Positions 16,512 to 24,659 of a stretch of 64,000 nt of DNA are shown here, piece by piece. The position numbers were made by a program, and so were the translations under genes. How positions within the stretch are numbered: position 1 is the stretch's first letter; every line of letters begins with the position of its first letter. This stretch comes from Sulfuritalea sp. (lineage in GTDB: Bacteria > Pseudomonadota > Gammaproteobacteria > Burkholderiales > Rhodocyclaceae). The notes beneath the pieces were generated by a model that saw nothing but the letters and a program-made list of their open reading frames with translations, had not been told where the DNA came from and made no database searches. The DNA lies in the NCBI GenBank assembly GCA_016708585.1, contig JADJFK010000022.1, positions 4,257 through 68,256 on the forward strand. Direction: 5' to 3'.

Positions 16512-17351
16512 ATGAAGACCATGCTGCCGGCCCGCATCAAATCCCTCTCCCTGGCTTTCGCCGCAGCCGGCTTGCTGGCCGGCTGCGCAACGTCGGGAAA
16601 TCCCAAGGATCCGATCGAGGGCTTCAACAGGGCCATGTTCGCCTTCAACGAGGGACTTGATTCCGCCATCGTCAAGCCGGTCGCGACCGGTTACGAGGCG
16701 GTGCTGCCGTCCCCGGTCAGAACCGGCGTCACCAATTTCTTCAGCAATATCGAAGATCTCCTCATCGGCGTGAACAATCTGCTGCAGGGCAAGGGCTCGC
16801 AGGCGATCAGCGATCTGGGCCGGGTAGTGATCAATTCCACGATCGGCATACTCGGCACCTTCGATATCGCCTCGGACATCGGGCTGGAAAAGCATGACGA
16901 GGATTTCGGCCAGACCTTCGGCCGCTGGGGTGTCGGCAGTGGCGCCTATGTGGTGATCCCCGTGTTCGGCCCGCGCACCGCACGTGATACCGTGGGCCTC
17001 GTGCTCGACGTTGCCGCCGACCCGCTGACCCATCTCGGCGCGGGTGACGGGCGCGACGTCTTGCTCGTCCTGCGTGCGGTGAACGACCGCGCCAACCTGT
17101 TGCCGGCCGACAAGGTGGTCGAGGAAGCCGCGCTGGACAAGTATTCCTACATCCGGGATGGCTATCTGCAGCGTCGCCGCAACCTCATCCACGATGGCAA
17201 TGCGCCGCGTGAGCCCGAGGCGGATGCTGACCAGGTGGAGCGTCCCGTCAGGGCCGAAGCGGATGCGGTCCAGCCGCGCGCCGGCGTGGAAGCTGCCGCA
17301 ACTGCCCCCCCCGTCCTGGTGGCCCGTACCGAACCGGCAGCAGCAAAATAG
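16512..17351 (+). CDS. mlaA: MlaA (VacJ) outer-membrane lipoprotein
   Basis: 279 aa from the ATG at 16512. This start gives a lipoprotein signal ending LLAGC; starts further upstream (16470) would overlap mlaD and add charged residues before the signal. The MlaA domain is clear: DPIEGFNRAMFAFNEGLD, FFSNIEDLLIGVNNLLQGK, and TFGRWGVGSGAYVVIPVFGP. It extracts misplaced phospholipids from the outer leaflet and hands them to MlaC. The C-terminal 50 residues are Ala/Glu/Pro-rich and probably disordered. Having mlaA inside the mla operon is usual in betaproteobacteria, unlike E. coli. Confidence 0.9.
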   Translation: MKTMLPARIKSLSLAFAAAGLLAGCATSGNPKDPIEGFNRAMFAFNEGLDSAIVKPVATGYEAVLPSPVRTGVTNFFSNIEDLLIGVNNLLQGKGSQAISDLGRVVINSTIGILGTFDIASDIGLEKHDEDFGQTFGRWGVGSGAYVVIPVFGPRTARDTVGLVLDVAADPLTHLGAGDGRDVLLVLRAVNDRANLLPADKVVEEAALDKYSYIRDGYLQRRRNLIHDGNAPREPEADADQVERPVRAEADAVQPRAGVEAAATAPPVLVARTEPAAAK

Positions 17352-17395
17352 CCGGGCGTGTTGCCCCGATTCACAGAAATCTCAGGAAACCCCCA

Positions 17396-18016
17396 ATGAA
17401 ATTCCTGCTCGCATTTTTCAGCGGCCTGCTGATCTCCTCTACTGTCCTGGCTCAGGAAGTCGCGCCCGATGCACTGGTCAAGACCACCACGGAAGAGGTG
17501 CTCGAAATTGTCCGCAAGGACAAGGACATCCAGTCCGGCAACACCAAAAAGGCCATCGACCTGGTCGAGGCCAAGGTGCTGCCGAATTTCAATTTCACGC
17601 GCATGACCCAACTGGCGATGGCGCGCGACTGGCGGCAGGCCACGCCGGCACAGCAGAAGACCCTGACCGACGAGTTCCACACCCTGCTGGTGCGCACCTA
17701 TGCCAAGGCGTTGACCGAGTACAAGAATCAGACCGTGCATTACAAACCCTTCACGCTCAAGGCCGGGGAGACCGATGTCCGGGTCCGCACCGAAATCAGG
17801 CAGTCGGGCGCCGGCAAGAACATCGAACTGGATTACTGGCTCGAAAAGTCGCCAACCGGGTGGAAGGTTTACGACATCGAGGTCGGCGGCATCAGCATCG
17901 TCACCAATTACCGCGAATCCTTTGCTGCCGAAGTGAGGAACAACGGCATCGACGGGCTGATCAAATCGTTGCAGGCAAAGAACAAGTCCGGCGAAGCGGC
18001 CTCGGTAAAGAAATGA
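17396..18016 (+). CDS. mlaC: MlaC, periplasmic phospholipid carrier
   Basis: 206 aa. A signal peptide (MKFLLAFFSGLLISSTVLAQ, cleaved after LAQ or VLA) precedes the MlaC/Ttg2D domain: conserved VLPNFNFTRMTQLAMARDW, the helical FHTLLVRTYAKAL, and WKVYDIEVGGISIVTNYR near the end. It shuttles phospholipids between MlaA at the outer membrane and MlaFEDB at the inner membrane. It sits 44 bases after mlaA and 49 before mlaB. The length is typical of the family. Confidence 0.92.
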   Translation: MKFLLAFFSGLLISSTVLAQEVAPDALVKTTTEEVLEIVRKDKDIQSGNTKKAIDLVEAKVLPNFNFTRMTQLAMARDWRQATPAQQKTLTDEFHTLLVRTYAKALTEYKNQTVHYKPFTLKAGETDVRVRTEIRQSGAGKNIELDYWLEKSPTGWKVYDIEVGGISIVTNYRESFAAEVRNNGIDGLIKSLQAKNKSGEAASVKK

Positions 18017-18065
18017 AGCCCTTTGCCCGGCAACTACAGGCTCCTGCTCAAGCCGGCCGCGCCAG

Positions 18066-18353
18066 ATGATCCGTATTACAGATGATTGCGTCGAAGTCTC
18101 GGGACCGATGACCCTGGCTGACGCCACAGCCCTGCTTGCCGCGGGGGAAGCCGCCATCGCCGGCAACGCCTCGAAATTCGATCTTGCTGCAGTGACCGAA
18201 ATGGATTCCTCCGGCCTGGCCGTGGTTTTCGGCTGGACGCGAGCGGCCATGGCCGCAGGCAAATCGATCCGCCTCCTCAACCTGCCGCAGAATCTGGTGA
18301 GCCTCGCCGCCGTCTACGGCGTTGCAGATCTTCTCCCGCAGCACAAGCTCTGA
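18066..18353 (+). CDS. mlaB: MlaB, STAS-domain subunit
   Basis: 95 aa, a single STAS domain. The core strand and helix with the conserved Ser are seen in DLAAVTEMDSSGLAVVFGWTRAA, as in MlaB and anti-sigma-factor antagonists. In the Mla complex it binds MlaF and is needed for assembly and ATPase activity. Position at the end of the mlaFEDAC set supports the assignment over other STAS proteins. Confidence 0.85.
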   Translation: MIRITDDCVEVSGPMTLADATALLAAGEAAIAGNASKFDLAAVTEMDSSGLAVVFGWTRAAMAAGKSIRLLNLPQNLVSLAAVYGVADLLPQHKL

Positions 18354-18375
18354 CCGCGACCTTCGGGTTGGCGCC

Positions 18376-19287
18376 ATGTCCGCTGCGATCCGCATTCAGC
18401 AGGTCTCCAAGTGTTTTGGCAGCACGCAGGCACTGGACAGGGTCGACCTCGAGGTCGCCGCGGGGGAATTTTTCGGCCTGCTCGGCCCCAACGGCGCCGG
18501 CAAGACTACCCTGATTTCCGCCCTCGCCGGGCTGGTGCGCGCCGATTCCGGAAGTCTTTGCGTCATGGGCCACGATGTCCAGGCGGATTATCGTGCCGCG
18601 CGCCGTCACCTCGGGGTGGTACCGCAGGAATTGGTATTCGACCCCTTTTTCACGGTGCGCGAGTCGCTGAAAATCCAGTCCGGCTACTTCGGCATTCGCG
18701 ACAACGATGCGTGGATAGACGAGATACTCGAGAACCTGGGGCTGACCTCCAAGGCCAACGCCAACATGCGCATGCTGTCCGGCGGCATGAAGCGCCGGGT
18801 GCTGGTGGCCCAGGCGCTGGTGCACCGTCCGCCGGTGATCGTGCTCGATGAACCGACCGCGGGCGTCGACGTCGAACTGCGGCAGACCCTGTGGGCCTTC
18901 ATCCGGCGCCTGAACGAAGCCGGACATACCATCGTGCTGACCACGCATTACCTCGACGAAGCCGAGAGCCTGTGCGGCCGGATCGCGATGCTGCAGGCCG
19001 GTCGCGTCGTCGCGCTGGATACCACCGCCAGGCTGCTGCTGCGCTTCTCGTCCCACACCCTGCGTTTGCGCAGTCGTGGCGAGATGCCGGCGGACCTGGC
19101 GAGCGGCGCTGCGCAAAGCGGCGGCTGGTGGTCCTTCCCCTTCGATGACTTCACCGAGGTCGAGCCGCTGCTGGCGAAAATCCGTGCGGCGGGCTGCCGG
19201 ATCGACGATCTCGAGATCGGCAAGCCCGATCTGGAAGAAGTCTTCATCCGCGTCATGCAGGGCCAGGCCGAGACGCCGGCGAACTGA
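18376..19287 (+). CDS. ABC-2 exporter ATP-binding protein (YadG/CcmA-like)
   Basis: 303 aa from the ATG at 18376; the in-frame upstream part overlaps mlaB and is not conserved. Walker A is GPNGAGKTT (about 38-46), signature LSGGMKRRV, Walker B VIVLDEPTAGVD. The C-terminal 80 residues are an accessory domain typical of two-component ABC-2 exporters (DrrA/YadG type). It is encoded immediately before its permease, overlapping no gene, between mlaB and ibaG. This position is conserved in betaproteobacteria. The substrate is unknown. Confidence 0.85.
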   Translation: MSAAIRIQQVSKCFGSTQALDRVDLEVAAGEFFGLLGPNGAGKTTLISALAGLVRADSGSLCVMGHDVQADYRAARRHLGVVPQELVFDPFFTVRESLKIQSGYFGIRDNDAWIDEILENLGLTSKANANMRMLSGGMKRRVLVAQALVHRPPVIVLDEPTAGVDVELRQTLWAFIRRLNEAGHTIVLTTHYLDEAESLCGRIAMLQAGRVVALDTTARLLLRFSSHTLRLRSRGEMPADLASGAAQSGGWWSFPFDDFTEVEPLLAKIRAAGCRIDDLEIGKPDLEEVFIRVMQGQAETPAN

Positions 19288-19288
19288 C

Positions 19289-20044
19289 ATGGGCCACGGC
19301 TTTTCCACCCTGTTCTACAAGGAAGTACTGCGCTTCTGGAAGGTCGCCTCGCAGACCGTTGCGGCGCCGGTGCTGACCTCGCTGCTCTACCTGCTGATCT
19401 TTTCCCACGTCCTGGAAGGGCACGTCAGGATCCACGGCATCGCCTACACGGCCTTCCTGATTCCCGGACTGGTCATGATGTCGGTGCTGCAGAATGCATT
19501 TGCCAATTCGTCTTCGTCCCTGATCCAGTCCAAGGTCACCGGCAACATCGTCTTCGTGCTGCTGCCGCCGATTTCCTATTTCGAATTCTTCCTTGCCTAT
19601 GTTCTGGCGTCGGTGGTGCGGGGCATCGTCGTGGGGGCGGGCGTCCTGCTGGCGACCTTCTGGTTTGCGCCCCTGGGCTTTGCCGAACCGGCGTGGATTC
19701 TGGCATTTGCCCTGATGGGCGGGGCGATCCTCGGCAGCCTCGGCGTGATCGCCGGCATCTGGGCCGACAAATTCGACCAGCTCGCCGCCTTCCAGAACTT
19801 CCTGATCATGCCGCTGACTTTCCTTTCCGGCGTGTTCTACTCGATCAAATCACTGCCGCCCTTCTGGCAGGAGCTTTCCCGCTGGAACCCGGTTTTTTAT
19901 ATGATCGACGGCTTTCGCCACGGCTTCTTCGGCGTCTCCGATGCCTCGCCGTGGTTGAGCCTGGCCGTGGTCGGTGGCTGCCTTGTGCTGCTGACCGTGT
20001 TTACATTGAATCTGCTGAAGCGTGGCTACAAGCTGCGCGCCTGA
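19289..20044 (+). CDS. ABC-2 type transporter permease (YadH-like)
   Basis: 251 aa, with ATG one base after the stop of its ATPase. About six transmembrane segments are visible: VAAPVLTSLLYLLIFSHV, YTAFLIPGLVMMSVL, FFLAYVLASVVRGIVVGAGV, ILAFALMGGAILGSLGVIAG, FLIMPLTFLSGVFYS and LAVVGGCLVLLTVFTLNLL. The motif QNFLIMPLTFLSGVFYS is the ABC-2 permease signature. It pairs with the upstream ATPase as a homodimeric exporter. Its link to envelope genes suggests an envelope substrate, but none is shown. Confidence 0.86.
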   Translation: MGHGFSTLFYKEVLRFWKVASQTVAAPVLTSLLYLLIFSHVLEGHVRIHGIAYTAFLIPGLVMMSVLQNAFANSSSSLIQSKVTGNIVFVLLPPISYFEFFLAYVLASVVRGIVVGAGVLLATFWFAPLGFAEPAWILAFALMGGAILGSLGVIAGIWADKFDQLAAFQNFLIMPLTFLSGVFYSIKSLPPFWQELSRWNPVFYMIDGFRHGFFGVSDASPWLSLAVVGGCLVLLTVFTLNLLKRGYKLRA

Positions 20045-20054
20045 GGAGCAACAC

Positions 20055-20297
20055 ATGCTGGATCCGAAACAAATCGAATCGTGGATCGCCGCCGGCCTGC
20101 CCTGCACGCACCTCTCCGTCGAAGGCGACGGCCACCACTTTGCCGCCGTCATCGTCAGCGGCGAGTTTGCCGGGCTGAATCGCGTCAAGCGCCAGCAGCG
20201 CATCAATACCATCCTCAAGGCGCGCTTCGATACCGGCGAACTGCACGCGCTGTCGATGCAGACCCTGACTCCCGAGGAATGGAAAGCCAATGGATAA
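20055..20297 (+). CDS. ibaG: IbaG/BolA family protein
   Basis: 80 aa from the ATG at 20055 (MLDPKQIESWI), preceded by GAGGAG. The BolA fold is recognisable: CTHLSVEGDGHHFAAVIVSGEFAGLNRVKRQQRI with the conserved His and the RVxRHQ-like turn, and FDTGELHALSMQTLTPEEW at the end. BolA proteins partner with monothiol glutaredoxins in Fe-S handling, and IbaG is the paralogue beside murA in many proteobacteria. It overlaps the murA start by eight bases. Confidence 0.88.
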   Translation: MLDPKQIESWIAAGLPCTHLSVEGDGHHFAAVIVSGEFAGLNRVKRQQRINTILKARFDTGELHALSMQTLTPEEWKANG

Positions 20298-21558
20298 GCT
20301 GCTGATCGCGGGAGGCATCCCGCTTTCGGGCGAGGTGGCGATTTCGGGCGCGAAGAACGCCGCCCTGCCGCTGCTGTGCGCGGCGCTGCTGACGAAGGAG
20401 CCGGTGACCTTCACCAATGTGCCGCAGCTCAACGACATCGGCACCATGCTGAAGCTGCTGGCGCAGATGGGCGTCAAGGTCACGCGGGAAACCTCAAAAG
20501 TAGGCGCCGGCGATACGGTGACCCTGGACGCATCGGGCCTGAACAACGCCGTGGCGCCCTACGAAATGGTCAAGACCATGCGCGCCTCGATCCTGGTGCT
20601 GGGGCCGCTGGTGGCGCGCGCCGGCGAAGCCAGGGTTTCGCTGCCCGGCGGCTGCGCCATCGGCGCGCGGCCGGTGGACCAGCACATCAAGGGCCTGACC
20701 GCGATGGGCGCCGAAATTTCCGTCGAGCATGGCTATGTCCATGCCCGCGCCACACGGCTGAAGGGCGCGCGATTGTTCACCGACATGGTGACCGTGACCG
20801 GCACCGAGAACCTGATGATGGCGGCCTGCCTGGCGCAGGGCGAAACCGTGATCGAGAACGCGGCGCGCGAGCCGGAAGTGGTCGATCTCGCCAATTGCCT
20901 GGTCGCCATGGGCGCGCGCATTTCCGGCGCGGGCGGCGACGTGATCCGCATCCAGGGGGTCGATGCGCTGCACGGCGCCACGCATCGCATCATGCCCGAC
21001 CGCATCGAGACCGGCACCTATCTGTGCGCCGCCGCCGCGACCGGCGGCGAGGTGCGGCTGACGGGTGCCTCGGCCACGTCGCTCGATGCCGTCCTCGACA
21101 AGCTGATGGACACAGGCTGCGAGATCGTCGCCGAGCGCGACGCGATCCGCCTCAAGGCGCCGCCACGGCTGACTGCCGTGAGCATCCGCACGGCGCCCTA
21201 CCCGGCATTTCCCACCGACATGCAGGCCCAGTTCATGGCCATCAACGCGGTCGCCGAAGGTACCGCCGTGATGCGCGAAACGATTTTCGAGAACCGCTTC
21301 ATGCATGCGGTGGAACTGATCCGGCTCGGCGCCGACATCAAGATCGACGGCAACACGGCCTTCGTCACCGGCCGGCCGAAACTCGACGGCGCCACGGTGA
21401 TGGCGACCGATCTGCGCGCCTCGGCCAGCCTGGTCATCGCCGGTCTGGTGGCGCAGGGCGAGACCCTGATCGAACGCATCTACCATCTCGATCGCGGCTA
21501 CGAAGGGCTGGAGAAAAAGCTGGCGGCTTTGGGCGCCGACATTCGACGGGTAAAATGA
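20290..21558 (+). CDS. murA: MurA, UDP-N-acetylglucosamine 1-carboxyvinyltransferase
   Basis: 422 aa. MurA adds enolpyruvate from phosphoenolpyruvate to UDP-GlcNAc, the first committed step of peptidoglycan synthesis, in the cytoplasm. Substrate residues SGAKNA (19-24) are present. The catalytic, fosfomycin-reactive Cys is in PGGCAIGARPVD at Cys 122; E. coli has it at 115. The difference comes from a 7-residue excess at residues 68-77 (TSKVGAGDTV), exactly where a copy of the dispersed repeat lies. The C-terminal signature DLRASASLVIAG and HLDRGYE are intact, so the enzyme should be functional. Confidence 0.94.
   Translation: MDKLLIAGGIPLSGEVAISGAKNAALPLLCAALLTKEPVTFTNVPQLNDIGTMLKLLAQMGVKVTRETSKVGAGDTVTLDASGLNNAVAPYEMVKTMRASILVLGPLVARAGEARVSLPGGCAIGARPVDQHIKGLTAMGAEISVEHGYVHARATRLKGARLFTDMVTVTGTENLMMAACLAQGETVIENAAREPEVVDLANCLVAMGARISGAGGDVIRIQGVDALHGATHRIMPDRIETGTYLCAAAATGGEVRLTGASATSLDAVLDKLMDTGCEIVAERDAIRLKAPPRLTAVSIRTAPYPAFPTDMQAQFMAINAVAEGTAVMRETIFENRFMHAVELIRLGADIKIDGNTAFVTGRPKLDGATVMATDLRASASLVIAGLVAQGETLIERIYHLDRGYEGLEKKLAALGADIRRVK
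20497..20523 (-). repeat. Dispersed 25-bp element inside murA
   Basis: The minus strand reads CACCGTATCGCC then GGCGCCTACTTTT, two mismatches from the consensus. On the coding strand it encodes KVGAGDTVT (MurA residues 70-78), inside a loop where E. coli MurA is 7 residues shorter (VERNGSVHIDA against VTRETSK...VTLDA; E. coli sequence from memory). A 21-base gain matches an in-frame insertion of most of the element. Confidence 0.65.
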
Positions 21559-21562
21559 GCCC

Positions 21563-22204
21563 ATGAGCGGAATCACCATCGCCCTGTCCAAGGGCCGCAT
21601 CTTCGAGGAAACCCTGCCGCTGCTGGCGGCGGCAGGCATCGTGCCGGCCGAGGATCCGGAGAAGTCGCGCAAGCTGATCATCGCCACCAGTCGCGCCGAC
21701 GTGCGCGTCGTCATCGTGCGCGCTTCGGATGTGCCGACCTACGTGCAATACGGAGCGGCGGACATGGGCATTGCCGGCAAGGATGTGCTGCTCGAGCATG
21801 GCGGTGCCGGCCTCTACCAGCCGCTCGACCTGAAGATCGCCAGATGCCGGATGTGCGTGGCGGCGCCGGCCGGCTTCGACTACGCCGCGGCGGTCCGGCA
21901 AGGCGCCCGCCTGTGCATTGCCACCAAGTACATCACGGTCGCCCGCGAGCACTTCGCCGCCAAGGGCGTGCATGTCGATCTGATCAAGCTCTATGGTTCG
22001 ATGGAACTGGCGCCGCTGGCGGGATTGGCCGAAGCGATCGTCGACCTGGTGTCCAGCGGCGCGACGCTGAAGGCCAACAATCTGGTCGAGGTCGAGGAGA
22101 TCATGGGCATTTCCTCGCGGTTGATCGTCAATCAGGCGGCGCTGAAAATGAAGCGTGAGCTGTTGCAGCCCGTCATTGCGGCGATCGAGGGCGCAATCAA
22201 ATGA
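21563..22204 (+). CDS. hisG: HisG, ATP phosphoribosyltransferase, short form
   Basis: 213 aa. It catalyses ATP plus PRPP to phosphoribosyl-ATP, the first step of histidine synthesis. ITIALSKGRIFEETLPLL at the start and the PRPP loop region LVSSGATLKANNLVEVEEI (about 168-186) are conserved. The length shows the short form lacking the C-terminal regulatory domain, which needs HisZ for activity and feedback; no hisZ is in the window. It starts four bases after murA, so murA and hisG are probably co-transcribed. Confidence 0.94.
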   Translation: MSGITIALSKGRIFEETLPLLAAAGIVPAEDPEKSRKLIIATSRADVRVVIVRASDVPTYVQYGAADMGIAGKDVLLEHGGAGLYQPLDLKIARCRMCVAAPAGFDYAAAVRQGARLCIATKYITVAREHFAAKGVHVDLIKLYGSMELAPLAGLAEAIVDLVSSGATLKANNLVEVEEIMGISSRLIVNQAALKMKRELLQPVIAAIEGAIK

Positions 22205-23496
22205 TTCGCCGTCTGAGGACGGCTGACGCCGGCTTTCTTGCCACGCTCGATGAACTGCTGCACTTCGATCACTCGACCGACGATGCCATCGAACTCACGG
22301 TCAGCGAAATCCTCAAGCGCGTGCGCTCCGCGGGCGATGCCGCGGTGCTCGATTACACGCGCCGCTTCGATCATCTCGATGCCGGCAGCATGGCCGAACT
22401 CGAACTGCCCCGCAGCGAGCTGAGGCATGCGCTGGACAGGCTCCCGGCCGCCCAGCGCGCCGCGCTCGAAGCAGCCGCCCAGCGCGTCACTTCGTATCAC
22501 GAGCGGCAGAAGCTCGAATCGTGGAGCTTCACCGAAGCCGACGGCACGCGGCTGGGCCAGAAGGTTACGGCGCTGGACCGGGTCGGCCTGTATGTGCCGG
22601 GCGGCAAGGCGGCCTATCCGAGTTCGGTGCTGATGAATGCGCTGCCGGCCAAGGTGGCGGGCGTCGGCGAACTGATCATGGTGGTGCCCACCCCGCGCGG
22701 CGAGAAGAATGCGCTGGTGCTGGCCGCCGCCTGCCTTGCCGGCGTCGATCGGGTGTTCACCATCGGCGGCGCCCAGGCCGTGGCGGCGCTGGCCTATGGC
22801 ACGCAGACCATCCCGCAGGTGGACAAGATCGTCGGCCCCGGCAACGCCTATGTCGCCGCCGCCAAGCGCCGCGTGTTCGGCACCGTCGGCATCGACATGG
22901 TGGCCGGGCCCTCGGAAGTGCTGATCATCGCCGATGCCTCGGCCAACCCGGACTGGGTGGCGATCGACCTGTTCGCCCAGGCCGAGCATGACGAACTGGC
23001 GCAGTCCATCCTGCTGAGTCCGGATGCGGAATTCATCGCGCGGGTGGCGGCCAGTATCGAACGCCTGTTGCCGACCATGCCGCGCCGCGAAGTGATTGCC
23101 GCCTCGCTCAAGGGGCGCGGCGCGCTGATCCAGGTCGCCGATCTCGATGAGGCCTGCGCAATCGCCAACCGGATTGCGCCGGAGCACCTCGAACTGGCGG
23201 TGGGCGATCCGTCGCCGCTGGTGGAAAAGATACGCCATGCCGGTGCAATCTTCGTCGGCCACTACGCCTCGGAATCGCTCGGTGACTATTGCGCCGGCCC
23301 CAACCACGTGCTGCCGACTTCGCGCAGCGCCCGCTTCTCTTCACCGCTGGGCGTCTACGACTTCCAGAAGCGATCGAGCCTGATCGAGGTTTCGCAGGCC
23401 GGCGCGCAAACCCTGGGGCCGATCGCCGCGACGCTGGCGCATGGCGAAGGGCTCACGGCCCACGCCCGCGCGGCGGAACTGCGCATCAAGCGCTGA
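22201..23496 (+). CDS. hisD: HisD, histidinol dehydrogenase
   Basis: 431 aa. It carries out the two-step NAD-dependent oxidation of histidinol to histidine on a zinc site. The family signature region IGGAQAVAALAYGTQTIPQVDKIVGPGNAYVAAAKR (read in parts) is intact, as are IDMVAGPSEVLIIAD, the zinc and catalytic segment FAQAEHDELAQ, and APEHLEL and GDYCAGPNHVLPT near the end. It overlaps the hisG stop (ATGA). Its 3' end overlaps the convergent hisC by 11 bases. Confidence 0.95.
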   Translation: MIRRLRTADAGFLATLDELLHFDHSTDDAIELTVSEILKRVRSAGDAAVLDYTRRFDHLDAGSMAELELPRSELRHALDRLPAAQRAALEAAAQRVTSYHERQKLESWSFTEADGTRLGQKVTALDRVGLYVPGGKAAYPSSVLMNALPAKVAGVGELIMVVPTPRGEKNALVLAAACLAGVDRVFTIGGAQAVAALAYGTQTIPQVDKIVGPGNAYVAAAKRRVFGTVGIDMVAGPSEVLIIADASANPDWVAIDLFAQAEHDELAQSILLSPDAEFIARVAASIERLLPTMPRREVIAASLKGRGALIQVADLDEACAIANRIAPEHLELAVGDPSPLVEKIRHAGAIFVGHYASESLGDYCAGPNHVLPTSRSARFSSPLGVYDFQKRSSLIEVSQAGAQTLGPIAATLAHGEGLTAHARAAELRIKR

Positions 23497-24547
23497 GGAT
23501 TTCCTTCAGTGCCGCGACCAGCGCCGCGCACTGCTCGTCGGTACCCACCGTAATCCGCAGGAACTGCTCGATGCGCGGCAGCTTGAAGTGGCGCACGATG
23601 ATGCTGCGTTGCCGTAGCGCCAGCGCCGACTTTTCGGCATCGTGTTGCGGATGGCGGGCGAAGATGAAGTTGGCCGCCGAGGGCAGCACCTCGAAGCCCA
23701 GCGCTTTCAATTCGCCGACCAGATTCTCGCGAGTGGCGATGACGGCCTGGCAGGTCGTCTCGAAATAGTCGCGGTCCTCGAAGGCGGCGACCGCACCGGC
23801 GATCGCCAGCCGGTCCAGCGGGTAGGAATTGAAGCTGTTCTTGACCCGCTCCAGCGCTTCGATCAGGTCGGCGTGGCCGACGGCGAAGCCGACCCGCAGG
23901 CCGGCCAGCGAGCGCGACTTGGACAGGGTCTGCACCACCAGCAGGTTGGGGTAGCGGGCGGTCAGCGGAATGGCGCTCTCGCCGCCGAAATCGACATAGG
24001 CTTCGTCGATCACCACCACCGACTCCGTATTGGCCTGCAACAGGCGTTCGATGTCGGTCAGCGGCACCGGGCAACCGGTCGGCGCATTCGGGTTGGGGAA
24101 AATGATTCCGCCGTTGGGTTTGGTGTAGCCGCCCACCTGAATCGAAAAATCGTCGGCCAGCGGTATCGTTTCGAAGCCCACCTGGTACAGCCCGCAATAC
24201 ACGGGATAAAAGCTGTAGCTGATGTCCGGAAACAGGATCGGCCGCGCCTGCTTCAGCAAGCCGAGGAAGACGTGGGCGAGGACTTCGTCCGAGCCGTTGC
24301 CGACGAAAACGTTCTGCACTCCGATGCCGTGATACTTGCCGATCGCAAGCTTGAGCTGCTCGGCGTTCGGGTCGGGGTAGAGCTTGAGCGATTCGTCCGT
24401 GGCGGCGCGGATCGCATTCAGCGCGCGCGGCGACGGCCCGTAAGGGTTTTCGTTGGTGTTGAGTTTCACCAGGTTGGCGAGCCTGGGTTGCTCACCCGGC
24501 ACGTAGGGCTTGAGGCCCTTGACGACATCGCTCCAGAAACGGCTCAT
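23486..24547 (-). CDS. hisC: HisC, histidinol-phosphate aminotransferase, inverted within the his operon
   Basis: 353 aa. This PLP-dependent fold-type I aminotransferase converts imidazole acetol phosphate to histidinol phosphate. LNTNENPYGPSP (N-terminal substrate region), NPNAPTGCP, VVIDEAYVDF and the PLP lysine in LSKSRSLAGLRVGF are all seen. The gene is complete and full length but lies on the strand opposite all other his genes. It is tail-to-tail with hisD (11-base overlap) and head-to-head with hisB. It must therefore have its own promoter, in the 112-base gap to hisB. Confidence 0.94.
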   Translation of the reverse strand: MSRFWSDVVKGLKPYVPGEQPRLANLVKLNTNENPYGPSPRALNAIRAATDESLKLYPDPNAEQLKLAIGKYHGIGVQNVFVGNGSDEVLAHVFLGLLKQARPILFPDISYSFYPVYCGLYQVGFETIPLADDFSIQVGGYTKPNGGIIFPNPNAPTGCPVPLTDIERLLQANTESVVVIDEAYVDFGGESAIPLTARYPNLLVVQTLSKSRSLAGLRVGFAVGHADLIEALERVKNSFNSYPLDRLAIAGAVAAFEDRDYFETTCQAVIATRENLVGELKALGFEVLPSAANFIFARHPQHDAEKSALALRQRSIIVRHFKLPRIEQFLRITVGTDEQCAALVAALKEILSA

Positions 24548-24616
24548 GGTCAGGCGGGATGGTAGGTAGGCAGTGGTGATCGGGGTTGGGCCGTGACGTG
24601 CAGGCGGCTAGGCCGA

Positions 24617-24625
24617 TGGTATCAT
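24617..24625 (+). promoter_or_regulatory. Extended -10 promoter for hisB-hisI (putative)
   Basis: TGGTATCAT fits an extended -10 (TGn plus TATCAT), 34 bases before the hisB ATG. Because hisC is inverted, genes from hisB onward cannot simply be read from the murA-hisGD promoter without antisense transcription of hisC, so a promoter here is expected. No good -35 at 17 bases. Confidence 0.4.
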
Positions 24626-24659
24626 GCAGGCCTCGACCCTTTGCCTGATCAAGACTGCC

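Noticed and set aside
21321..21550. GGCGCCGAC matches in murA, and similar ones in hisF, PTA-like and Nif3-like genes
   Set aside because: They encode conserved Gly-Ala-Asp and match only nine bases of the 25-bp element.
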